DNA from: Gemmatimonadaceae bacterium
GTDB taxonomy: Bacteria; Gemmatimonadota; Gemmatimonadetes; Gemmatimonadales; Gemmatimonadaceae
NCBI GenBank assembly: GCA_013361745.1
Contig: JABFXM010000412.1
Coordinates: 1-5,335, forward strand
Reading direction: 5' to 3'
DNA: 5,335 nucleotides
A model generated the notes under the pieces. That model saw only the letters and a program-made list of their open reading frames with translations, made no database searches and was not told the DNA's origin. The position numbers and the translations under genes are program-made. Position 1 is the stretch's first letter. Each line of letters starts with the position of its first letter. Of the stretch, positions 1 to 5,211 are shown in pieces.

Positions 1-7
1 TCGGCAA

Positions 8-84
8 CTGCCGTGTGGCGTTGGCCGACCCCTGACCCCTGACCCCTGACCCCTGCGCCAGCGACCCCTGACCCCTGCCGTGTG
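8..84. repeat. 10-bp direct repeat CTGCCGTGTG flanking the heptamer array
   Basis: CTGCCGTGTG occurs at 8-17 and again at 75-84, bracketing the heptamer units; the second copy shares its first bases with the end of the last unit. The array may therefore lie inside a larger repeat of about 67 bp, but only one period is visible. Confidence 0.5.
27..76. repeat. GACCCCT heptamer array (4 + 2 copies), G-quadruplex-prone on the minus strand
   Basis: Four perfect tandem GACCCCT units (27-54) are followed by an 8-base interruption (55-62) and two more perfect units (63-76). On the minus strand, which is the sense strand of the rhomboid transcript, the first block gives four GGGG tracts separated by TCA (29-53), an ideal G-quadruplex pattern, and the second block adds two more tracts. 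The array begins 15 nt past the rhomboid stop. Because the window begins at base 1, its full extent and the next gene are unknown. Confidence 0.9.
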
Positions 85-91
85 CGCCGCG

Positions 92-562
92 TCAGTCGCC
101 GCGCAGGCGGCGCGACATCTCGTCGAGCAGCTTCCGCTCTTCGGCGGTCAGGCTGCCGATCCCCTTCTCGGAGATCTTGTCGAGCACGAGGTTGAGCGCG
201 TCGGCGCGCGGGTCGCCTGAGCTCCGCGGCAGCGCGGGAGGAGCCGGACGCTTCACGACCACCGCCTTGCTCTTCGCTTCCGCCTCGTCGCTCGCGTTTC
301 CGCGTTCATTCGTTCGCTCGCGCGGGCGCGGCGCCGAACGCGGGATCGCCCGCGGCGTCTCGTCCGGGATGTCCGCCGCCGGCGAGATCCGCTGGCGCAG
401 GCGGTCGAGGCTCTGCGCCGATGGCGTCCGCAGGTAGAACCAGGCGAAGGCGAGCCCGCCGACGTGCGCCATGTAGGCGACCGAGCTCCCGGTGGCCCCC
501 GACAGCCCGTACGAGAAGACGCCCTGCATCACGTCCATCACGGCGAGAATCGTCACCAGCCA
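92..562 (-). pseudogene. Rhomboid protease, C-terminal part after the in-frame TAG, with a DUF6576-like tail
   Basis: In the same frame as the preceding part, directly after the TAG. It reads WLVTILAVMDVMQGV (TM5), then SSVAYMAHVGGLAFAWFYLR (TM6), which carries the catalytic histidine, residue 185 of the continuous protein. A Pro/Arg/Glu-rich cytosolic linker follows, then a conserved tail LNLVLDKISEKGIGSLTAEE followed by RKLLDEMSRRLRGD, the kind of C-terminal domain found on rhomboids of several phyla (DUF6576-like). A GTG at 556-554, only 6 nt past the TAG, could act as a reinitiation start and give a 154-aa polypeptide. Without the first part it lacks the catalytic Ser. If the TAG is a sequencing error or is read through, the joined protein from 1018 is 308 aa, a normal size. 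The stop is TGA at 92-94. Confidence 0.85.
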
Positions 563-565
563 CTA
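563..565 (-). other. In-frame amber codon splitting the rhomboid gene
   Basis: Plus strand CTA, minus strand TAG. It falls between the Ser and His halves in the sequence context PMKV-TAG-WLV. Lysine is expected at this position in many rhomboids (PMKAKW-like), and AAG to TAG is a single transversion. TAG also acts as the normal stop of cbs in this window. Confidence 0.85.
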
Positions 566-1018
566 CACCTTCATCGGCACCACGCCGAAGAGCAGCAGCT
601 CCTCGTCCGGCCAGAGCATCGCGTACGCGAGCATGACCCCGAGCACCGCCGCCGACGCTCCCATCAGCATCCCGCCCGAGCCGAACATCAGGTGGCCGAG
701 CACGCCACCGAGCGCGCACCAGAGATAGAAGGCGACGAAGCGACCCGGGCTCCACATGTGCTCCACCCGCGGACCGAAGATCCACAGGTTGTACATGTTG
801 AACGCGATGTGCCAGAAGCCGAGATGGACGAAGGCGTAGGTCACCACCGTCCACACGGAATGCGTGAGGTCGCCCTGCTTGAACGCGAGCCAGCTCCAGA
901 TGTCTCGCGGCTGCACGACCGTCATCTGCAGGAAATAGATCGCGACCGTGATCACGATCAGCGCCTGCACGGCGCGGGTCATCCGCGGAGCTTCGTCTGT
1001 GTCGGTGGAGAAGGCCAT
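563..1018 (-). pseudogene. Rhomboid intramembrane serine protease, N-terminal part up to an in-frame TAG
   Basis: Encodes the first 151 residues from the ATG at 1018; the same frame extends to a GTG at 1096, but the extra 26 residues (EERQRERRQQQQAA-like) lack family character. Rhomboids cut transmembrane substrates inside the membrane with a Ser-His dyad. Visible here are a first membrane helix (about 17-36), the HIAFN motif in the L1/TM2 region (oxyanion Asn), FGPRVEHMW, a glycine-rich helix, and the catalytic Ser122 in GSGGMLMGASAAVLG. The frame ends in TAG right after LLLFGVVPMKV, where relatives continue with a P-x-K-x-K-W type motif into TM5. The in-frame continuation (next entry) holds the catalytic His, so this half alone should be inactive. 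Both halves look intact in composition, suggesting a recent nonsense change or a base-call error. Confidence 0.85.
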
Positions 1019-1114
1019 CGCTGCCTGCTGCTGCTGTCGTCGCTCCCGCTGTCGCTCCTCGGCGTCAGTGGCGACGAGCCATCCTGCTAATAACACGCCC
1101 GCGAGTTGGCTGTT

Positions 1115-1141
1115 CCGGGATCATCTGAGCGACGATCCCGG
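1115..1141 (-). terminator. Perfect 8-bp hairpin between ddl and the rhomboid gene
   Basis: CCGGGATC (1115-1122) and GATCCCGG (1134-1141) are exact inverted repeats around an 11-nt loop, 10 nt beyond the ddl stop. No T-run follows on the minus strand (next bases are AACAGCCAACTCG), so intrinsic termination would be weak. It may mark the 3' end of ddl or form the leader of the rhomboid transcript. Confidence 0.45.
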
Positions 1142-1151
1142 GTGCCCCGCG

Positions 1152-2195
1152 TCACGTCGCCGACCCTCGCTTCCGCTCGAGCGCCAGCAGCACGATCCGC
1201 TCGCACAGCTCGCCGAAAGGGATCCCGCACGCCGCGGCCGACTGCGGAATGAGACTCGTCTCCGTCATCCCGGGGAGCGTGTTCGCTTCGAGGCAATAGA
1301 AGTGCCCGTCCGCGCTCATCCTGAAGTCGAGTCGCGCGTAGCCGCCGAGCTTCAGCGCGCGAAACGCCGCGACCGCCTGCTGCTGCACCGCGCCCGTCGC
1401 CGCGCGGTCGAGCTTCGCCGGAAATTCCTCGATCGCCATCCCCGGAGTGTACTTGCACTCGTAGTCGTAGATCTCCTTCTTCGGGATGATCTCGCCCACC
1501 GCGAGCGCGTCGTCACCGAGGATCCCGACCGTGAGCTCGCGCCCGGCGACGAACTGCTCGATCATCACCTCGTCGTCGTATCGCCGCGCCAGCTCGATGG
1601 CCGGAGCCAGCTCCTCGCGTTTCTTGACGACGGTCAGTCCCACGGTCGAGCCCTGCTTCGACGGCTTCACGACCACCGGGAAGCCGAGTGCCGCTTCCAC
1701 TTCCTCGTCGCTCGCCGGCGCCATCAGCCAGTCCGCCGTGCGAACCCCGGCCGCGCGGAAGAGATGCTTCGACAAATCCTTGTCCATCGCGAGCGCGCTC
1801 GCGAGGTGGCCGCTTCCCGTGTAGGTGACCCCGGCGAGGTCGAGCATCGCCTGGATCGTCCCGTCCTCGCCCTGTCCACCGTGCAGCCCGAGAAAGACGA
1901 CGTCCGCCTCGCGCACCTCGGGACGCTCGCCGAGCGTCGCCGGAAGGCGCAGGCTCGCCAGGAATTCCGGCGTCGGCGGCGCGGTCTTCACCGCCCCACT
2001 GAGATAGCCACGCTCCTGCTCGATCGAGAGCACCTCCCCCGACGGATCGAGCGCCGTCACCGTGTGTCCGCGTTCCCGCAGCGCACCCGCCACGCGCACC
2101 CCCGACGCGAAGGAGACGTCACGCTCACTCGACGCGCCTCCCATGAGGACGGTGATCTTCAGCTTCCGTGCTGGGACCGCGCTCTTCTTTGGCAT
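1152..2195 (-). CDS. ddl: D-alanine--D-alanine ligase
   Basis: 347 aa, ATP-grasp enzyme of the cytoplasm that joins two D-alanines for the peptidoglycan stem peptide. Visible in order: N-terminal loop VLMGGASSERDVS (16-28, Glu24 equivalent to E. coli DdlB Glu15), GLHGGQGEDG (103-112), TGSGHLASALAMDK (126-139), ATP-grasp strand VVVKPSKQGSTVG (174-186), omega loop YDYECKYTPG (243-252), and metal/substrate residues Arg288, Asp290, Glu303, Asn305 and Ser314 in YARLDFR and EANTLPGMTETSLIP. The Tyr-containing omega loop is of the D-Ala:D-Ala type rather than VanA D-lactate type. The first ATG leaves ten residues before the KLKITVLMGG strand, so an internal Met18 start would remove needed structure. 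The gene begins 58 nt after cbs and is not surrounded by mur or fts genes here. It is preceded by a purine-rich GAGAGA rather than a good Shine-Dalgarno. Confidence 0.98.
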   Translation of the reverse strand: MPKKSAVPARKLKITVLMGGASSERDVSFASGVRVAGALRERGHTVTALDPSGEVLSIEQERGYLSGAVKTAPPTPEFLASLRLPATLGERPEVREADVVFLGLHGGQGEDGTIQAMLDLAGVTYTGSGHLASALAMDKDLSKHLFRAAGVRTADWLMAPASDEEVEAALGFPVVVKPSKQGSTVGLTVVKKREELAPAIELARRYDDEVMIEQFVAGRELTVGILGDDALAVGEIIPKKEIYDYECKYTPGMAIEEFPAKLDRAATGAVQQQAVAAFRALKLGGYARLDFRMSADGHFYCLEANTLPGMTETSLIPQSAAACGIPFGELCERIVLLALERKRGSAT

Positions 2196-2228
2196 CCGTG
2201 CTCTATCTCTCGTCTCTCGTCGTGGTGT

Positions 2229-2250
2229 CGCGAGCCGGTCCCGGCGCGCG
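2229..2250 (-). terminator. GC-rich hairpin just after cbs, no T-tract
   Basis: The inverted repeat starts 3 nt after the cbs stop. Arms CGCG-x-GCCGG (2229-2238) and CCGGC-x-CGCG (2241-2250) pair over nine positions with one mismatch (2233/2246). The two bases at the centre mean the innermost pair must open to leave a four-base loop. The minus strand downstream is ACACCACGACGAGAG, with no run of T, so it is not a classical intrinsic terminator. It could stabilise the 3' end of the upstream operon mRNA or cause pausing before ddl. Confidence 0.4.
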
Positions 2251-2253
2251 GAG

Positions 2254-3696
2254 CTATCGGTTCATCATGAACTGCAGAAGATCCGACCGTGTGACGATTC
2301 CCTCGGTCTTTCCGTCCCGCCGCACCAGCACCGCCGGATTGGTCTTCGAGAGCAGCTTCGCGACCGACTCCACCGGCTGGTTCGCCTCGACCGTCGGGAA
2401 GGGCGGGTCCATGATGTCGCTCACCGTCGCGTCGAGCAGCATCGCGCTCTCGACGCTCTTCCCCGACAGCGCCCAGTCGCTCACCGAGCCGACGCAGTTC
2501 GTCCCGTCCATCACGGGGAGCTGCGAGACGTCGTGCTGCTGCATGAGGCCGATCGCCTGCCGCACCGTCGACCCGGGAGCGACGCTCACCATCGCCGGCA
2601 CCCCGCCGCGCTTCACGCCGAGCACGGTGGCGAGCGTCCCCTTCTCCGGCTCGAGCATCTGGTTCTCGCGCATCCACTCGTCGTTGTAGAGCTTCGAGAG
2701 GTAGCGCTCTCCCGTGTCGCAGAGAAAGGTCACGACGAACGCCTTCGGGTCGTCGAGCTCCTTCGCCACGCCTAACGCGACGTGGGTGATCAACCCCGCC
2801 GAGCCGCCGACGAAGAGCCCCTCCTCCCGCGTCAGGCGGCGCGCCATCGCGAACGCGTCGCGGTCGCTCACCGTCTGGTAGTCGTCGATCACGCTCAGGT
2901 CGAGCGTCCCCGGCACCTTGTCCTGGCCGATCCCCTCGACCTTGTACGGTGCGCCCTCGGGATGTCCCTTCCCCTTCGTCTTCCACATCTCGGCGAGGAT
3001 CGACCCGTGCGGGTCGCCGGCGACGATCCGGATCTTCGGGTTCTTCTCCTTCAGATAGCGGCCGACGCCGGTGATCGTCCCGCCCGTCCCCGCCGCGGCG
3101 ACGAAGTGCGTGATCCGACCTTCCGTCTGCTCCCAGAGCTCGGGGCCCGTAGTCGCGTAGTGCGCCTCGGGGTTCGCCTCGTTGTAGAACTGGTTGGCGA
3201 GGATGGCGTTCGGCGTCTCCTTCGCGATCCGCTTCGCCATCATCACGTAGTTGTCCGGATGATCGGGCGGCACCGCCGTCGGCGTGATGATCACCTCGGC
3301 GCCGAACGCCTTCAGCAGCCGCACCTTCTCCTGCGACATCTTGTCGGGCATCGTGAAGATGCAGCGATAGCCCTTCAGCGCGGCGGCGATCGCGAGTCCG
3401 ACACCGGTGTTCCCGCTCGTTCCCTCGACGATCGTTCCACCGGGCTTGAGCGTCCCCTCGCGCTCCGCGCGCTCGATGATCGGCAGCCCGATCCGGTCCT
3501 TCACCGATCCCCCGGGATTGAAGAACTCGGCCTTCCCGTACACCGGCGTGCGAACGCCCCGCGTCACGCGGTTCAGCCGGATGAGCGGCGTCCAGCCGAT
3601 GGTGTCGAGCACCGACTCGTAGGGACGGCGGTGGCGCTCGTGCTGGGACATCCGAGCGGCGGCGGTGGCGGCGCTTTCGCGCGCGGTGGTCGTCAT
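2254..3696 (-). CDS. cbs: Cystathionine beta-synthase with C-terminal CBS-domain pair
   Basis: 480 aa, PLP-dependent fold type II enzyme. It condenses serine with homocysteine to cystathionine (transsulfuration); some bacterial relatives also make cysteine from O-acetylserine. The catalytic domain spans about 25-345: GGSVKDR with PLP lysine Lys66, substrate loop EGTSGNTG (91-98), phosphate-binding GTGGT (203-207), and GGSAG (297-301) with the serine that contacts the PLP ring. The segments DPHGSILAE and YKVEGIGQDKVPGTLD match cystathionine beta-synthase better than CysK. Two CBS motifs follow, about 360-412 and 424-478, ending GIVTRSDLLQFMMNR. There is no N-terminal heme-binding region, and the human CxxC site is replaced by NPKI (219-222). 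ATG overlaps the preceding TGA by 4 nt with no clear Shine-Dalgarno, suggesting coupled translation; Met16 is an alternative start. The gene stops with TAG, and a second in-frame TAG follows at 2203-2205. Confidence 0.95.
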   Translation of the reverse strand: MTTTARESAATAAARMSQHERHRRPYESVLDTIGWTPLIRLNRVTRGVRTPVYGKAEFFNPGGSVKDRIGLPIIERAEREGTLKPGGTIVEGTSGNTGVGLAIAAALKGYRCIFTMPDKMSQEKVRLLKAFGAEVIITPTAVPPDHPDNYVMMAKRIAKETPNAILANQFYNEANPEAHYATTGPELWEQTEGRITHFVAAAGTGGTITGVGRYLKEKNPKIRIVAGDPHGSILAEMWKTKGKGHPEGAPYKVEGIGQDKVPGTLDLSVIDDYQTVSDRDAFAMARRLTREEGLFVGGSAGLITHVALGVAKELDDPKAFVVTFLCDTGERYLSKLYNDEWMRENQMLEPEKGTLATVLGVKRGGVPAMVSVAPGSTVRQAIGLMQQHDVSQLPVMDGTNCVGSVSDWALSGKSVESAMLLDATVSDIMDPPFPTVEANQPVESVAKLLSKTNPAVLVRRDGKTEGIVTRSDLLQFMMNR

Positions 3697-4181
3697 GGCG
3701 TGCGGGTGCGATTGAGGATCGTGTCGCCCGGAAGCGGTGGCGCGTCGGGATGGCGCCAGAACACCGGGAAGAGAATCGAGATCGCGACCCCCTGCCCGTT
3801 ACGCTTCGCCGGCACGAAGCGCAGCTCGCGCGAGCCGACGACGGCGGCGCTGTCGAGCGCCGCGTTCCCGCTCGACTCGGCGACGTGCGTCGAGTCGGGC
3901 GCGATGTTGCCGTTGGCGTCGATGAAGATCCGCAGCGTCGTGTTTCCCTGGATCTTCTGCGCGTAGGCCGCGGGGGGATACCGGAATGGCGGCTGCTTGT
4001 TCATCATCACCGGCAGCTCGTCCGGCTGCCCGCCCGTCCCGGCGAAGACGGCCGCCATGTTCTTCGTGTCCTGGTCGCCGACGCACGCGGCGAGCGAGAC
4101 GACGAGCGCGGCGACGGCCAGCGCCGCGACGGATCGTGGAATGTTGCGCACGAGTCGCACCTCCCTCTCCTGAGCGTTCAT
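3693..4181 (-). CDS. Lipoprotein with TonB-type C-terminal domain
   Basis: 162 aa from the ATG that overlaps the pheA stop. Residues 18-32 are hydrophobic and end in a lipobox, LAAC, with Cys33 as the predicted lipidation site. Residues about 68-145 resemble the TonB C-terminal domain: YPPAAYAQKIQGNTTLRIFI, DANGNI, ESSGNAALDSAA, RFVPAKRNGQGV and a final beta strand ending FPVFWR. Canonical TonB has an N-terminal membrane helix and a long Pro-rich periplasmic linker; this protein has a lipid anchor and only about 35 residues before the domain. It is therefore unlikely to be an ExbB/ExbD-driven transducer, and its role is unknown. An internal GTG at 4151 (codon 11) has a much better ribosome binding site and would give the compact signal peptide MRNIPRSVAALAV...LAAC. 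Both starts give the same mature protein. The TGA overlaps the cbs ATG. Confidence 0.85.
   Translation of the reverse strand: MNAQEREVRLVRNIPRSVAALAVAALVVSLAACVGDQDTKNMAAVFAGTGGQPDELPVMMNKQPPFRYPPAAYAQKIQGNTTLRIFIDANGNIAPDSTHVAESSGNAALDSAAVVGSRELRFVPAKRNGQGVAISILFPVFWRHPDAPPLPGDTILNRTRTP
4160..4171 (-). promoter_or_regulatory. Strong Shine-Dalgarno for an internal GTG start of the TonB-like lipoprotein
   Basis: On the minus strand this reads AGGAGAGGGAGG. The GGAGG core (4160-4164) lies 8 nt before a GTG at 4151-4149 that is in frame with the lipoprotein gene. The ATG at 4181 has only a weak GGA close by but forms a 4-nt overlap with the pheA stop. Either start, or both, could be used: coupled initiation at 4181 and independent initiation at 4151. 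The start at 4151 removes two acidic residues from the n-region of the signal peptide. Confidence 0.6.
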
Positions 4182-4810
4182 CGTTCCAAGTTAGCGCGCG
4201 CGCGCCCACGGTCGAGCGCTCTCGACGGGAGCGGCAGGCGCTCGCGCGCCACGATGGTGAAGCGCGTCACGTTATCGGCGCGATCCTCGATCCCGCTCGC
4301 GAGCGTCGCGAGCCCCGTGAGCTCTCCCGCGCGTTCGGACGCGATGGCGCCTCGGGTGCGGTCGCCGGACGCCGCGACCGCGCGTGCCGCGCCGGCGGTG
4401 TCGAACGCCTCTCGGACGCTCAGCCACGGATGAGCGCGCAGATACACCATGCACTGCTCGATCGCGACCGGATGGCTCTCGACCGAACGCAGGGCGTCGA
4501 TGCCGACGCCGGGATGCGCGAGCAGGCAGAGGCGGATCCGCAGCTCGGTCGCGCCGACCGCGGTCAGCCCCGAGTCCGCGATCGCGGCGAGGCTCGTGCG
4601 CACCGGTCCGGCGATCGAGTTCTCCACCGGGAGCATCCCGAATCGCGCGCTCCCCTCGCGCACCGCACGCACGACCTCGGCGAAGGTGTGGCACGCGAGC
4701 GGCGACGCCGCGGCTCCCCACAGCTCGACGATCGCCTCCTCGCTGAACGCGCCCGGCTCGCCCTGATAGGCGACGATGGGATCGGGCTCGTGTCCGTGCA
4801 CCGGCGTCAC
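4178..4810 (-). CDS. pheA: Prephenate dehydratase, catalytic domain only (no ACT domain)
   Basis: 210 aa, GTG start. It decarboxylates and dehydrates prephenate to phenylpyruvate for phenylalanine synthesis. The periplasmic-binding-protein-like catalytic fold is marked by AYQGEPGAFSEEA (14-26), GMLPVENSIAG (58-68), ESHPVAIEQC (111-120), AFDTAGAAR (135-143) and the catalytic NVTRF motif (180-184, Thr182). Most monofunctional enzymes are about 270-300 aa because an ACT domain follows the TRF motif and gives phenylalanine inhibition. Here only about 26 residues follow, Arg-rich and without the GALxxxL or ESRP motifs, and the next gene begins at once, so there is no displaced ACT segment. The enzyme may be insensitive to feedback or controlled elsewhere. 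The start overlaps the aroH stop (GTGA, 4807-4810), and the stop overlaps the next ATG. Use of arogenate instead of prephenate cannot be excluded from sequence. Confidence 0.95.
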   Translation of the reverse strand: MTPVHGHEPDPIVAYQGEPGAFSEEAIVELWGAAASPLACHTFAEVVRAVREGSARFGMLPVENSIAGPVRTSLAAIADSGLTAVGATELRIRLCLLAHPGVGIDALRSVESHPVAIEQCMVYLRAHPWLSVREAFDTAGAARAVAASGDRTRGAIASERAGELTGLATLASGIEDRADNVTRFTIVARERLPLPSRALDRGRARANLER

Positions 4811-5211
4811 GCGTTAGGCAGCGGCGGCGTCGCGCGGTCCGGGCGCAGCGCGACCGCGTCGCGCAGGTACACGTGCGTCACCGTCGTGCGCGGCTCGTCG
4901 AACTCGACGGTGATCAGGACGCGGATCACACGCGGCAGCGCGCCTGGTACCGGAATCTCCTGCGTGCAGAGCAGCGCCGCTTCGGTCCAGCCGAGTTGCC
5001 GCGCGGCGAGAGCGGGGAACTGGCTCACCAGGTCCGGCGTGAGCGTGAAGATCGCGCTCACCACCTCCTGCGGCCGCATGGTGTTGCGTTCGGTGATCGT
5101 GGCGAGCAGCTCGCGCGTCGCCTCGAGCACGAGCTCCGGCTCGTCCCGCTCGACCGTGGTCGCGCCACGGATGCCGTGCTGCCGGCGCGGGCGACGACTT
5201 CCTCCCGTCAT
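4807..5211 (-). CDS. aroH: Chorismate mutase, AroH class (monofunctional)
   Basis: 134 aa, close to the 127 aa of Bacillus subtilis AroH. It rearranges chorismate to prephenate, the committed step to phenylalanine and tyrosine, in the cytoplasm; the family works as a trimer with active sites between subunits. It aligns along its whole length with the B. subtilis enzyme: GIRGATTVERD at 13-23, TPDLVSQFPALAARQLGW at 58-75, LLCTQEIPV at 80-88, RVIRVLITV at 94-102, and HVYLRDAVALRPD at 113-125. The known active-site residues are all present: Arg15 (Bs Arg7), Phe65 (Phe57), Arg71 (Arg63), Cys82 (Cys75), Glu85 (Glu78), Arg97 (Arg90) and Tyr115 (Tyr108). The N-terminus has about eight extra, Arg-rich residues. 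The ATG overlaps the mutS stop, and the TGA overlaps the GTG start of pheA, which catalyses the next step. I expect a functional enzyme. Confidence 0.97.
   Translation of the reverse strand: MTGGSRRPRRQHGIRGATTVERDEPELVLEATRELLATITERNTMRPQEVVSAIFTLTPDLVSQFPALAARQLGWTEAALLCTQEIPVPGALPRVIRVLITVEFDEPRTTVTHVYLRDAVALRPDRATPPLPNA

Noticed and set aside
27..76. A CRISPR array or telomere-like structure for the heptamer repeats.
   Set aside because: Units are 7 bp with no spacers, apart from one 8-base interruption, and no cas gene is near. Nothing shows a replicon end.
95..116. GC-rich inverted repeat near the rhomboid stop as a terminator.
   Set aside because: The arms pair imperfectly, lie within the coding region, and are explained by Arg-rich codons.
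563..565. Genome-wide recoding of TAG as an amino acid.
   Set aside because: TAG ends cbs at the place where the family normally ends (2254-2256), and a second in-frame TAG follows at 2203-2205. No suppressor tRNA or pyrrolysine gene is in the window.
1025..1036. CTG x 4 trinucleotide repeat near the rhomboid start.
   Set aside because: Only four units, which can be explained by Gln codons in an N-terminal extension or by chance; no sign of expansion.
1019..1151. A sigma70-type promoter for the rhomboid gene around the only AT-richer patch (about 1086-1096).
   Set aside because: A TTATTA-like hexamer is present, but I could find no convincing -35 partner at proper spacing, so I do not call it.
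948..2270. Long plus-strand open frames, such as 948-2270, 2782-3966 and 3986-5284.
   Set aside because: They lie opposite genes with clear family matches, are rich in Arg/Pro/His/Ala as expected from the antisense of high-GC codons, and show no recognisable domain.
3693..4178. A frameshifted ACT domain of PheA downstream of its stop.
   Set aside because: The sequence after the stop encodes the lipoprotein signal peptide and TonB-like domain, with no ACT motifs in any frame I examined.
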